48,494 nt of DNA from Sphingobacteriales bacterium (GTDB lineage: Bacteria; Bacteroidota; Bacteroidia; Sphingobacteriales; Sphingobacteriaceae): positions 1 to 48,494 of the forward strand of contig RDXP01000117.1 in NCBI GenBank assembly GCA_004292865.1, given 5' to 3'. Of this stretch, positions 31,101-41,038 are shown piece after piece (the stretch's first letter is position 1; every line of letters begins with the position of its first letter). The position numbers and the translations under genes are program-made. A model generated the notes under the pieces. That model saw only the letters and a program-made list of their open reading frames with translations, was not told where the DNA came from and did no database searches.

Positions 31101-34100
31101 TTGATAGTAGTTTTGTAAGCCGCCCGCGAGTAACCATCTTGTAGGTTTTGTACTTTTAGCAATAGCGACTGCTCGTTTTGGCGGCTTTCGCCCCTAAAGT
31201 TCGAAAAATCTTTTTCACGTAAAATACCAGGGGGCACTACATAAGGAATAGGTGTTTTGGACCCGTTTTCTTCGATATTTACTACACCTACATCAAGCAA
31301 CGAGTTATCAATACCCGAAGTGCCAGGGTCTTTAATTTCTTTGGAGATGCTTTTTTCGGCATTATACCTACGCCATTCGCCCCGTATAAGTTGTAACCTT
31401 GCAAAACGGAGTATGGTAGTTTCGTCAAAATCGGTCATAAACATCCGCATAAAACGTATCGACCTAAAATCTTGTATGTTTCCTATTTTATCGTTGTATT
31501 GTGCTATGGGTACTCTAAATTGGTACCAAGTGGCACTTTGCGAGCTACCGTCAACCAGTTTTATCGTTGAGGTAATTTTATCTACAACATTGTTTTTACC
31601 TACTTCTAAATCTTGAGGGCGCATGCTTACCTTGTATTGGTAATATTCGTCTGATCGGGTAAGGTTATTATCCCTATTCAAATCTTCGCCATCGGGCAGG
31701 GCGGTTGCTGCCGAGTTTTCGATACCTAGTTCGTTGGTTGATTGTTGGGCAGTTTTCGAGTTTCCTTCGGTACCATTAAAGTTTTCGTAGCGTTTTAATA
31801 TGCCAGCATTTTGTTGATCAAGCTGTGGCCCTCTAAAATAAGTATAATCATCTGATGCGGGGTCGGCATTTAATTGTGCGGCGGCTTGGGGGTTTAATTG
31901 TGCCACAATGGGTTGTAGTACAGTTGCAAATTTTTGGCGCTCATCGGCACTGCTTATCCCATCAATACCCACATCTTGTTTTTGCCTGGCATCGGGGTTA
32001 TTATCAAATGCCTGTATAATAGGCTGTAGCTTGGGTACTATTCCCCATGCGGTAGCCTCGGTACGGCTGGGGTCGCCATCGGCGGGTAAGCCGTTTTCTA
32101 ATGCTTTTCGGCCATCTCGCAGTACATCTTCCGATATGTTTCCTAGGTTAAAGTATAAATCGCCACCGCTAGCATTAGGGTTTTTAATAAAGGGGTCTAA
32201 CACCCAAAACTCAATAAACTCAATATTTAAGGCTTCAAAATCATTGTTATCAATACGCCTAAAAATACCGCCCCACTTACTCCTTGGGTTGCTAAAGGTG
32301 CCATTATTGTTTAAGCCTGCGGCTGTAAAATTATAGGGGCCACGCAATGAAGGGTAATAAGCCACATTAAAGGTAGGTAATGATAATGGTGTACCCGATG
32401 GGTTTTGCCTAAACGGAAAAACCTCTGTTTCTACCACTTCTCGCACATAAGGGTCGGATAGTTCGGCTTTATTGTTTCTAATATTAGCGGGTGTAAGGCT
32501 GCCCGATCGGTTATAAAACAGTGGGTCGATATTAAAAAACGATACCTTGGCTCGGTTAAATCCATAAGCCAAATCATTGGATAATTTAGCTTCTTGAAAA
32601 TACTGTGGTGTACCCGATATTTGCCACATAGTAGCCGCTTTTAAATCTATAATTGATCTGCTGGCTTCAAAATCATCAATATAACTTGCACCTGTGGTAT
32701 TTCCTGCAAAGTTTAAGGCTTTAGGGTGGCCTGGGTTAAACTTGGCAAACTCGCCACTAAACGATACCGACGATGGGGCTTTGGTGGATATAAAAGGCAA
32801 TTTATCAATCATGCGGGTTAAAAACCGGCTGCTGGCACTATAGTTTACATCAAACCCGTAAATGCTGTTAGCTACAGATTCTTCCCCAAAATTTACTTTA
32901 GGTGTTAAAGGCTGTTCGGTAAGTTTTAAATAGGTAGCACCAAAATTTATTTTTTCGCTTATTTTATAATCTAAGCGGGTACCAAAAAGTGTTTTTTGCT
33001 GTACGCCAAATAGTTCGTTGCTCTCTAAGCGTATTTTTATGGGCTGCCCCGAGCTTAGTAAAGCCGTATTTAAAATTTTAACCCTCCCTACATTATAATC
33101 AACGGTATAATCGGCTCCTTCCACCAGTTTTAAAGTACCCGAAGTTACCACTACCGAACCCTCGGGAACATTGATAGCATTTAACTGAAACTCGGAGCTT
33201 ACCTGCGATTGGTACGTTCCTTTTATCACATAGCGGTTAAGTTCGGGGTGTAATTGCTGTGCGAGTGCTTGGGTCGAATCGTACAGCGGCTGGTAAACGT
33301 ATTTATCAATTAAAGCTTTTTCGCTCGGGCCCGCATTGGGGCTTGGTGGGAGGATTTCAAATTCTCTAAATTTTGCTTTTAAATCTTTACCAAAAGGTTC
33401 GATATATGGAAATATAATACGGCCATTAGTAGGGTCGATGGTTACACCAGGTATAAAATCAAAATAGCCATCGGGTACTGCATCTCGCTGTTGGTTTATC
33501 CTATCTAGGCCGGTAACTTGTAGCCATAATTTACCCGAAAGCTTGGTTCTTTTTAAGGAATTTACAGGGTTAACAGGGTCTATTAAAGTTCCTTCATTTA
33601 TGGCTGGGTTTTCTACTCCCTTATCGTTATCAACCCTTGTAATGCTTAGTTTAAAATCTTGAGGGCTTATTTCATACGCATTAAGGGCGTAAATATTTTT
33701 CATCATTAAATTCCAAATAGGCAATTTGGTTTTAATGGTTTGGTTTTTTAATAGCTTGGTAAAAAGCACTTTTGGGCTAGCTAAATCTACTGTTCGGTCG
33801 TTTGAAAACTCGCCCACTTGGTATTCTACCCCGTTTACCGTGTAGCGGTAGGCTACGGCCAATACTTCATCGGTATTTAAGGCTGCGTTTAACGATATAA
33901 AACCTAGTATAGGGTTAAGGGTATATTCTTTTTCGGTAAGTTTACGGGCATAAGTAAGTTTGGTATAATTATCGGGGCCGTTATTGTTCTGAAAAAAATC
34001 ATCTATTTCGTTATTATTTGTTAGCCGGGCGTTAGCTGGTATTTTTTGTAATAAGTTGTTTGATTGTAATTGAGGAAAATTAGGGTCGGTAAAGGCCGAT

Positions 34101-35239
34101 GGTAAACCACTAAACCCAGCACCCCCTTGAATAAGCGTGGTATTGTGTGGGCTATTTTCGCCCAAATCCATAAAAGCCAATATATCTCGCGAATCGCTGG
34201 TGCTATTGGTTTTATTGGTTACCCATACTTCTAGCTTGGTAATGTTTACAGCCGAGGTAATAATGGGCAGGTTGGCCATTGCCTTATTATAATTATTGCG
34301 AAAGTATTGCGCTAAAAAAAAGTGCTTGTTGGCTTCATACGCATCGGATGTTATCCTAAACTCGTTTTGCTGCGAGCCATTGGTAATGGTAATTTCTTTG
34401 GCTTGCGAGCGTTGTTGCGAAAACAAGGTGGTAATGCCCAAGCGGCCAAACTGTAATTGTGTTTTTACCCCAAATAGGGCTTGTGTACCCGTAATTAACT
34501 GTGTAGTAAGCGGAAAACTTACTACACCTAGCTCTAAGCGTTGCAGGATATCATCTTTTTTACCCGGAAAATCTAGCTTAATTTGGTTTTCGAAATCAAA
34601 CTGGGCTTCGGTACTGTAATTTAAGTTTAACTTTAACCTTTCGCCTATTTTACCTGCTAGGTTCATTTGTATGCGTTGGTTAAAATCGAAGTTTCGTTGT
34701 ACCCTTTGTTTTTCGTTAAATAGGGGGTTTTCGTTTCGGTTTATACGGCCACCAAAAGTAAGGTCGGCACTACCACGGGGGCTTACGCTTATGGTATTGC
34801 CACCAAATACGGTTTCAAAAATTTTATTTCTAATTTTTATGCTTGCGCCCAAGCCTTTTTTACCCGCTGGCGATGAGGCATTGGTTACTAAACCACCCCA
34901 ATATTCTTTTTTTATTTTTTCTAGCTCTATTTGCTGGTATTCTTTAAATGTAAGGTACTGTGGCTGGCGGTATAGTTTATTGCCCAGCATTTCTTTAATA
35001 ATGTAGCGGTTGTTTTTGGCATCGTACTCAACGGTGCGTTTAAGGTTTTCGGGAGGGTTTAAGCTAAACTCGGTAGGTACAAAAAAAGGGGTGGCATAGC
35101 TATCTTTAAACCTATATTTTAATTTAAGGCTGTCGGCTGGGTTTTTTGGCACAGGTTTTTTTATTTGCGCCACCACATTTATTTGCACCAAGCACAAAAA
35201 TAAAAGTATAAACGTAAATAAGAGGCTTATTTTTTTCAA
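28103..35239 (-). CDS. sprA: T9SS/gliding motility outer membrane translocon protein SprA (Sov)
   Basis: 2378 aa with signal peptide; e.g. 'GNTTGASYIDDFEASRSIIDLKAATMWQISGTPQ' and 'AEVWFNELRVTDFDERGGWAATARMNAQLADFGDITVS'; size and ruvA adjacency fit. Confidence 0.95.
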   Translation of the reverse strand: MKKISLLFTFILLFLCLVQINVVAQIKKPVPKNPADSLKLKYRFKDSYATPFFVPTEFSLNPPENLKRTVEYDAKNNRYIIKEMLGNKLYRQPQYLTFKEYQQIELEKIKKEYWGGLVTNASSPAGKKGLGASIKIRNKIFETVFGGNTISVSPRGSADLTFGGRINRNENPLFNEKQRVQRNFDFNQRIQMNLAGKIGERLKLNLNYSTEAQFDFENQIKLDFPGKKDDILQRLELGVVSFPLTTQLITGTQALFGVKTQLQFGRLGITTLFSQQRSQAKEITITNGSQQNEFRITSDAYEANKHFFLAQYFRNNYNKAMANLPIITSAVNITKLEVWVTNKTNSTSDSRDILAFMDLGENSPHNTTLIQGGAGFSGLPSAFTDPNFPQLQSNNLLQKIPANARLTNNNEIDDFFQNNNGPDNYTKLTYARKLTEKEYTLNPILGFISLNAALNTDEVLAVAYRYTVNGVEYQVGEFSNDRTVDLASPKVLFTKLLKNQTIKTKLPIWNLMMKNIYALNAYEISPQDFKLSITRVDNDKGVENPAINEGTLIDPVNPVNSLKRTKLSGKLWLQVTGLDRINQQRDAVPDGYFDFIPGVTIDPTNGRIIFPYIEPFGKDLKAKFREFEILPPSPNAGPSEKALIDKYVYQPLYDSTQALAQQLHPELNRYVIKGTYQSQVSSEFQLNAINVPEGSVVVTSGTLKLVEGADYTVDYNVGRVKILNTALLSSGQPIKIRLESNELFGVQQKTLFGTRLDYKISEKINFGATYLKLTEQPLTPKVNFGEESVANSIYGFDVNYSASSRFLTRMIDKLPFISTKAPSSVSFSGEFAKFNPGHPKALNFAGNTTGASYIDDFEASRSIIDLKAATMWQISGTPQYFQEAKLSNDLAYGFNRAKVSFFNIDPLFYNRSGSLTPANIRNNKAELSDPYVREVVETEVFPFRQNPSGTPLSLPTFNVAYYPSLRGPYNFTAAGLNNNGTFSNPRSKWGGIFRRIDNNDFEALNIEFIEFWVLDPFIKNPNASGGDLYFNLGNISEDVLRDGRKALENGLPADGDPSRTEATAWGIVPKLQPIIQAFDNNPDARQKQDVGIDGISSADERQKFATVLQPIVAQLNPQAAAQLNADPASDDYTYFRGPQLDQQNAGILKRYENFNGTEGNSKTAQQSTNELGIENSAATALPDGEDLNRDNNLTRSDEYYQYKVSMRPQDLEVGKNNVVDKITSTIKLVDGSSQSATWYQFRVPIAQYNDKIGNIQDFRSIRFMRMFMTDFDETTILRFARLQLIRGEWRRYNAEKSISKEIKDPGTSGIDNSLLDVGVVNIEENGSKTPIPYVVPPGILREKDFSNFRGESRQNEQSLLLKVQNLQDGYSRAAYKTTINDFRSYKRLQMFIHAEGQQLRDGEVNAFLRVGTDYQDNYYEYNIPLRVTQQGTRDPELIWPAQNRMEIEFKQFQLAKTARNAAIIRGEHSSVNDPFLYQIDGKNSIIIKGQPDLSKVRTIMLGVRNPKANTILNNDDGLPKTAEVWFNELRVTDFDERGGWAATARMNAQLADFGDITVSANQTSIGFGSLEQRVSETKRSEDKSIDVATSLELGKFFPDKVGIKLPVSANYSNQVSTPQFDPKQPDIELKTVLSSLPAEQQKEILEYSQNVAVRKSINFTNIRKIKTDPNAKSHLWDIENLNASYSYNEFKQKDFITKSNFQKNYRAALGYNYNSTAKFYSPLQKRIKNNMLALLRDFNFNLLPSVLNFRIELDRLYSENSLRNNNDPTNFIPVNTTFNKNFIINRLYGISWDLSKSLKLDFNATNLGVVDEPEGRITGLKRDTLWQNLQKLGRTTDYNHTINLSYTVPLNKIPYLNFISLITRYQTSFNWRSEPLITLVDPAINFGNTVQNQRTIQFNPTLNLVNLYDKFPFYKRLNTIDSTKKTTLAQSVLKVLLSFKNIGGSYTKNEGTFLPGYLPRTKILGYDFDASAPGIGFLLGSQNDIRGKALANGWITTDILQNQLYVNTLDSKLNLRGTLEPFTDLRIELTAFRNETKNYSTNFRFDDSNKQFANLSPITTGSFSVSFIALNTAFKDKNADKLSSVFQAFLDNREIISKRLGQQNPNSNPSNDTYADGYGKNSQDVLVPAFIAAYKGKNASKSSLNNFPSIPLPNWRLTYNGLSKLSFFSELFTSIDITHGYTSTYNVNSFNTLIRYNETNGAASVRDVNNNFLPKYQFSQVTIFEQFVPLLGIDVRMKNNVTTNLEYRKSRSLSFGISNSQLAQQNDEAVVIGFGYRTANFRFPFGILKGVTLKNDLNFKLDIAIRDNKTVIYRADTKEAEISTGSKNITYRPSIDYVINQRFNVRLFYDTNITKPYTSQTFITAFSNFGINLKFTIQ

Positions 35240-35259
35240 AAGGAATTGCGTGTAAATTT

Positions 35260-35844
35260 TTATAATGTTTTTAATGTTGTTTTAATAATTTGTTCTACTG
35301 ATAATGTTTCGGATGTGTTTTTTAAAACAGTATCGATAGCTTTATCGGCGGCAATTTTGGCAAAACCCAGCATCATTAATGCTGATAACGCTTCCTCGCG
35401 GGCGGTATTGTTTAGCGGTGCCGATATTAATGTACCACTGCCTTCTTTTTGTAATTTATCTTGTAGCTCGATAATTAGGCGCTGTGCCGATTTAGGGCCA
35501 ATGCCTTTTATGCGTTTAATTTGATCCACATCGCCTTTAACAATAGCCTCTTGTATCTCGATAGGGCTAATGGACGAAAGCATCATCCTACCTGTACCTG
35601 GGCCAATACCATTTACGGATATAAGGTGTAAAAAAAGCCGTTTTTCGCCTTCATCGGCAAAACCATACAGGGTATGCGCATCTTCTTTTACATGTAGCCA
35701 AACGTATAATTTGCAGTTTTCTTGGTCTTTAATAGCTATAAATGTATGTAACGAAATATGCAATTGATAGCCTATGCCGCCTGTTTCCAGGATTACATAC
35801 GCTGGGCATTTAAAAGTGAGTTTACCATTAATATATGCGTACAT
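35260..35844 (-). CDS. ruvA: Holliday junction branch migration protein RuvA
   Basis: 194 aa; MYAYINGKL, YVILETGGIGYQL, LISVNGIGPGTGRMMLS, IKGIGPKSAQRLIIEL. Confidence 0.96.
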   Translation of the reverse strand: MYAYINGKLTFKCPAYVILETGGIGYQLHISLHTFIAIKDQENCKLYVWLHVKEDAHTLYGFADEGEKRLFLHLISVNGIGPGTGRMMLSSISPIEIQEAIVKGDVDQIKRIKGIGPKSAQRLIIELQDKLQKEGSGTLISAPLNNTAREEALSALMMLGFAKIAADKAIDTVLKNTSETLSVEQIIKTTLKTL

Positions 35845-35858
35845 ACTTTATGTTTTAG

Positions 35859-38165
35859 CTATTTTTGGGGATGCGAAAATACATTTTTTTTATTTAACGC
35901 ATCTTCTTTTGTTTGCACATCTACTACGGCTATGGTTACCATGTTTACAATTTCGCGTACCGAACTATCTAGCTGTAAAACATGTACGGGTTTATTCATA
36001 CCCAACAGTATAGGGCCAATGGCTTCGGCACCGCCTATTTCTTGTAATAATTTATAGGCAATATTGCCTGCATCGAGGCTGGGGAATACCAATGTATTGG
36101 CGGCACCATCGTTTAATTTCGAAAACGGAAAATTATCTTTTAATAAGCCCGCATTAAGGGCAAAGTTGGCTTGCATTTCTCCATCAACAATCATATCGGG
36201 ATAATTGCTGTGCAATATGCTTACCGCTTGGCTAATTTTGTGGGGGGTATCGCCCTCGTTAGACCCAAAGTTGGAGTACGAAAGCAGGGCTATACGAGGC
36301 TCGATATTAAATTGCTTAACCGATTTGTTTACCAATACTGTAATATCTACCAGCTCTTGCGCATCGGGGTTTACGTTAATGGTGGTATCGGCAAAAAACA
36401 CGGGGCCACGCTTGGTAAGCATCATATACATACCCGCTACACGGTTTACGCCAGCTTCGGTACCTATAATTTGTAAGGCGGGCTTTACCGTGGTGGCGTA
36501 GTTACGGGTTAGGCCCGATATTAAGGCATCGGCCAAGCCAAATTCTACCATCGATGCGCCAAAATAATTGCGGTCTCGCATCAGTTTTTGTGCTTCAAAT
36601 AGGTTAATGCCTCGGCGGCCACGCTTGGCATATAGGTTTTGTGCAAATTTTTCGAACAGTTCTTTTTCTTCTACCGGGTCTATAATGTGAACGCCCTCTA
36701 GCTCCAGCTCGTTTTCACGGATAATTTTATTGATAACGCTTTTATTACCTAGCAAAATAGGGATGGCTATGCCTTCATCTTTAACTATCTGTGCCGATTT
36801 TAATATTTTGTAATTATCTGCTTCAGCAAAAACAACTTTTTTAGGGTTGGCCTTGGCCTTGTTGGTAATGGTGCGTAAAATCACATCGTCCATTCCTAGG
36901 CGTTGTTTAAGCTCGTGGTTGTATTTTTCCCAATCGTTAATATCAATACGGGCCACACCCGATGCCATGGCGGCCTTGGCCACGGCTGGTGCTACTGCGG
37001 TAATTAACCTAAAATCAATGGGTTTTGGTATAATATAATCTTTCCCGAACCGAATATTTTTGGTATTGTAGGCTAGGTTTACCGCCTCGGGTACGGTTTC
37101 TTTGGCTAGGTCGGCAAGGGCTTTTACGGCTGCAATTTTCATGGCCTCGTTAATAGCCGTAGCCCGCACATCTAGTGCTCCTCTAAATATGTAAGGGAAA
37201 CCCAATACATTATTTACTTGATTAGGGAAATCGGACCGGCCGGTGGCCATAATAATATCTTTTCGGGTTTTTACGGCTAGGTCGTAATCAATTTCGGGGT
37301 TGGGATTGGCCATGGCAAATACAATGGGGTTTTTGGCCATAGATAGCAGCATTTCCACACTTAGCACATCGGCCGAGGATAGGCCAATAAACACATCGGC
37401 ATTTTTAATGGCATCTGTTAAGGTGTAAATATCGCGGGTGGTGGCAAATTCGGCTTTGGTAGCTTCTAGGTTTTCTCGGTTAGCCCTGATTACGCCTGTA
37501 CGGTCCAGCATCACAATGTTTTCTTTACGAGCACCTAACGATACATAAAGCCTTGTACACGATATTGCCGCCGCACCAGCACCATTAATTACAATTTTTA
37601 TTTTATCGAGTTTCTTTTTTTGTATTTCACACGAGTTAAGCAAGGCTGCTGCCGATATAATGGCGGTACCATGCTGGTCGTCATGCATTACAGGGATATT
37701 CATTTCGGCCTTTAGCCTACGCTCTATTTCAAAACATTCGGGGGCTTTAATATCTTCTAAATTTATGCCGCCAAACGTGGGTTCTAGTGCTTTTACAATC
37801 ATCACAAACTCATCCACATTTTCGGTATCAAGCTCTAAGTCAAACACATCAATATCGGCAAATATCTTAAACAAAATACCCTTACCCTCCATTACAGGCT
37901 TGCCTGCCTCGGGACCTATATTGCCCAAGCCCAATACCGCTGTACCGTTACTTATTACAGCAACTAGGTTTCCTTTGGCAGTGTATTTATATACATCGTT
38001 TTTGTTTTCGGCTATTTTTAAACAGGGTACTGCCACACCTGGCGAGTAAGCTAGGCTTAAATCGCGTTGTGTATTGGTAGGTTTGGTAGGTACCACCTGT
38101 ATTTTACCTGGCCTGCCCATGGCATGGTAATCTAAGGCATCTTGCTTTTTGTGTGCTTTACTCAT
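35859..38165 (-). CDS. maeB: NADP-dependent malic enzyme with C-terminal phosphotransacetylase-like domain
   Basis: 768 aa; AYSPGVAVPC, GTAVLGLGNIGPEAGKPVMEGK, HDDQHGTA; C-terminal PTA-like region. Confidence 0.95.
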   Translation of the reverse strand: MSKAHKKQDALDYHAMGRPGKIQVVPTKPTNTQRDLSLAYSPGVAVPCLKIAENKNDVYKYTAKGNLVAVISNGTAVLGLGNIGPEAGKPVMEGKGILFKIFADIDVFDLELDTENVDEFVMIVKALEPTFGGINLEDIKAPECFEIERRLKAEMNIPVMHDDQHGTAIISAAALLNSCEIQKKKLDKIKIVINGAGAAAISCTRLYVSLGARKENIVMLDRTGVIRANRENLEATKAEFATTRDIYTLTDAIKNADVFIGLSSADVLSVEMLLSMAKNPIVFAMANPNPEIDYDLAVKTRKDIIMATGRSDFPNQVNNVLGFPYIFRGALDVRATAINEAMKIAAVKALADLAKETVPEAVNLAYNTKNIRFGKDYIIPKPIDFRLITAVAPAVAKAAMASGVARIDINDWEKYNHELKQRLGMDDVILRTITNKAKANPKKVVFAEADNYKILKSAQIVKDEGIAIPILLGNKSVINKIIRENELELEGVHIIDPVEEKELFEKFAQNLYAKRGRRGINLFEAQKLMRDRNYFGASMVEFGLADALISGLTRNYATTVKPALQIIGTEAGVNRVAGMYMMLTKRGPVFFADTTINVNPDAQELVDITVLVNKSVKQFNIEPRIALLSYSNFGSNEGDTPHKISQAVSILHSNYPDMIVDGEMQANFALNAGLLKDNFPFSKLNDGAANTLVFPSLDAGNIAYKLLQEIGGAEAIGPILLGMNKPVHVLQLDSSVREIVNMVTIAVVDVQTKEDALNKKNVFSHPQK

Positions 38166-38357
38166 ATTGTTGCAATTATTGTGAACGGCTAAAATTACAA
38201 TTCTAATTTTGTGATTGGTGTTTTTATGTTAAATAATTAACGTAAAATTAAATGATGAACTATATTGGGAACTTGTTGCATTTATAACTTGATTCCGCCT
38301 ATCAATAAAAAAAACAATAGTATCATTGTAAGTGTTTATTTAATTACCCCCCCTAAA

Positions 38358-38936
38358 ATGCTTTTACCCTTTTACCAAAACAACGTTATAGAAGCTGGCT
38401 GCGACGAAGCTGGCCGAGGCTGCCTTGCTGGCCCTGTATTTGCGGCAGCCGTTATTTTGCCACAAAATTTTTACCATCCCTTACTAAACGACTCGAAAAA
38501 AATAAAAGAAAACGACCGTTTTTTACTACGCACCCAAATAGAAAAACAAGCCATTGCTTATGCCGTAGCACAAGTAAGCCACCACCAAATCGATGAAATA
38601 AATATTTTAAACGCATCATTGCTGGCTATGCACAAGGCATTAGATAAACTAAAAACCAAGCCTCAATTTATAATCGTAGATGGCAACAGGTTTACAGCTT
38701 ACCAAAATATACCCCACCAGTGTATTGTAAAAGGCGATGGTAAATATTTTTCGATTGCCGCAGCATCTATACTTGCTAAAACCTATCGGGATGATTATAT
38801 GCAGCAACTGCACACGCAACAGCCCCAGTACAATTGGCAACAAAACAAAGGCTACCCCACCGCACATCATCGTAAAATGATATTACAACATGGCTTTAGC
38901 CCTTACCACCGCAAAACTTTTAAAGTAAAATTTTAG
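38358..38936 (+). CDS. rnhB: ribonuclease HII
   Basis: EAGCDEAGRGCLAGPVFAAAVILP, LNDSKKI, GDGKYFSIAAASILAKTYRD. Start moved to MLLPFYQNN. Confidence 0.95.
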   Translation: MLLPFYQNNVIEAGCDEAGRGCLAGPVFAAAVILPQNFYHPLLNDSKKIKENDRFLLRTQIEKQAIAYAVAQVSHHQIDEINILNASLLAMHKALDKLKTKPQFIIVDGNRFTAYQNIPHQCIVKGDGKYFSIAAASILAKTYRDDYMQQLHTQQPQYNWQQNKGYPTAHHRKMILQHGFSPYHRKTFKVKF

Positions 38937-39055
38937 GCTGTTTTTTTACACCTATCATTGAAACTGTAAGCCCAAAGTCTTAAATATCTCCCATTTTTGC
39001 CTATTTTAGCCCCCATATAGTCCTAAATTTTGGGGCAAAAAAAAAGAATTTAAAA

Positions 39056-40012
39056 ATGAAAATTACCGAGCACATAAAAAATGCCAAAGGCAAAACCCTG
39101 TTTTCTTTCGAATTATTGCCTCCCGTAAAGGGCCAAAGCATTCAATGGATATACGATGCCATCGACCCTTTGATGGAATTTAACCCACCTTTTATTGATG
39201 TTACATCACTACGCGAAGATTATATTTATAAGCAAAAAGAAAACGGGCTGCTCGAAAAAGTATCGTACCGAAAACGCCCAGGTACCATTGCTATATGTGC
39301 CGCTATTATCAATAAGTATAAAGTAGATGCTGTGCCACACTTAATTTGTGGCGGCTTTACAAAAGAAGAAACCGAAAACGCATTGATAGATATGCAATTT
39401 TTAGGTATCGATAATGTACTGGTATTGCGTGGCGATGCCCGAAAAGCAGATGCCAATTTTGTACCTACACCCAATGGACACAATTACGCTACCGATTTAT
39501 TGCAACACGTAAAAGACCACAACTCGGGGAAATTTTTACACGAAGATATTGAGAGCAACGACAAAAGCGATTTTTGTATTGGCGTGGCAGGCTACCCCGA
39601 AAAACACTTTGAAGCCCCCAACCTTAAAACCGATTTTAAATACCTAAAACAAAAAGTAGATATGGGTGCCGAGTTTATTGTTACCCAAATGTTTTTTGAT
39701 AACCAAAAATATTTCGACTTTGTAAAAAAATGCCGCCAAAACGATATTAACGTACCCATTATACCTGGCTTAAAACCCATTAGCGCATTAGGCCAATTGG
39801 TAGCTTTACCCAAAATTTTTCATATAGATTTACCCGAAGAACTAAGCGAAGCCATACAAGATTGTAAAACCACTAAAGATGTAAAACAAATAGGTACCGA
39901 GTTTATGATTAAACAATGTAAAGAATTAATTGAATTTGGCGTACCCGTTTTGCATTTTTATACCATGGGCAAGCCTCACCAAACCAAGCAAATAGCCGAA
40001 GCTATTTTTTGA
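39056..40012 (+). CDS. metF: methylenetetrahydrofolate reductase
   Basis: 318 aa; FSFELLPP, NVLVLRGDARK, VAGYPEKH, ITQMFFDNQ-like (VTQMFFDNQKYF). Confidence 0.95.
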   Translation: MKITEHIKNAKGKTLFSFELLPPVKGQSIQWIYDAIDPLMEFNPPFIDVTSLREDYIYKQKENGLLEKVSYRKRPGTIAICAAIINKYKVDAVPHLICGGFTKEETENALIDMQFLGIDNVLVLRGDARKADANFVPTPNGHNYATDLLQHVKDHNSGKFLHEDIESNDKSDFCIGVAGYPEKHFEAPNLKTDFKYLKQKVDMGAEFIVTQMFFDNQKYFDFVKKCRQNDINVPIIPGLKPISALGQLVALPKIFHIDLPEELSEAIQDCKTTKDVKQIGTEFMIKQCKELIEFGVPVLHFYTMGKPHQTKQIAEAIF

Positions 40013-40099
40013 TAGGTAATAACTACAAAAATTTGGTTTTTATTTGCCGCAGCTTACCATCTTACCAAAACAATATACCCTATTTAAACAAAAAAAGCG

Positions 40100-41038
40100 A
40101 TGCATAAAATATTAAAATCCCTAAAAAACATACTGCCGCTTTTGCAGCAAACCTATACCCGCTTTACCGACGATAGAGGCTTAAAACTAAGTGCCGCTTT
40201 GGCTTATTACACCATATTTTCTATCGCACCCATGCTAATAGTTTTAATAGCCGTTACCGGGATTTTTTATGGGCAAGAAGCCATACAGGGTAAAGTTTTT
40301 TCGCAGCTAAACCATTTTATTGGTAACAAATCGGCAGCCCAAGTACAAGATATTTTAAAACAAATGCAGCTATCGGGCAAAGGCACTTTTGCAATTATTA
40401 CCGGCGTAATTACGCTAATTATAGGCGCATCGGGGGTTTTTATCGAAATACAGGATTCTATAAACCTTATTTGGCGGGTAAAAGCAAAAGCCAAGCGAGG
40501 CTGGGTAAAACTAATTATCGACCGTGTTTTATCCCTTTCGATGGTGGCCAGCCTAGGTTTTTTGTTGATTGTATCGCTCATTATAAACGGCCTTGTATTA
40601 GCCCTTAGCAGTATTTTAACCCGCTTTTTGCCCGATATTACCCTACTCATTATTGTACTACTTAACCAAGGGATAACCCTATTGGTACTGGTAGCCCTGT
40701 TTAGTATTATTTACAAAATACTGCCCGATGTAGATATAGCATGGAAAGATGTAAGGGCCGGTGCCGTTTTTACCTCCCTACTTTTTATGCTGGGCAAATA
40801 CGCTATAGGCCTGTATATCGAAAGCTCGTCCATCGCATCGGTGTATGGTGCAGCGGGTTCGTTTTTACTGGTTATTGTGTGGGTATATTATTCGGCAGCA
40901 ATTTTATACTTTGGTGCCGAGTTTACGCAGGTATATGCACAAAGCTACGGCGGAAAAATAAAACCATCCAAACATGCAGTATATGTTGAACAAACAATCG
41001 TTGAAAAAGAAGTGGCATACCTGCCCAAGCAAAATTAA
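40100..41038 (+). CDS. YihY/BrkB family inner membrane protein
   Basis: 312 aa polytopic; LKLSAALAYYTIFSIAPMLIVLIA and VYGAAGSFLLVIVWVYYSAAILYFGAEFTQVYA. Confidence 0.93.
   Translation: MHKILKSLKNILPLLQQTYTRFTDDRGLKLSAALAYYTIFSIAPMLIVLIAVTGIFYGQEAIQGKVFSQLNHFIGNKSAAQVQDILKQMQLSGKGTFAIITGVITLIIGASGVFIEIQDSINLIWRVKAKAKRGWVKLIIDRVLSLSMVASLGFLLIVSLIINGLVLALSSILTRFLPDITLLIIVLLNQGITLLVLVALFSIIYKILPDVDIAWKDVRAGAVFTSLLFMLGKYAIGLYIESSSIASVYGAAGSFLLVIVWVYYSAAILYFGAEFTQVYAQSYGGKIKPSKHAVYVEQTIVEKEVAYLPKQN

Noticed and set aside
29736-36501. Multiple 60-140 aa + strand ORFs opposite sprA, ruvA and maeB
   Set aside because: All are antisense to long, well-supported genes, with Ser/Arg-rich composition typical of spurious shadow ORFs.
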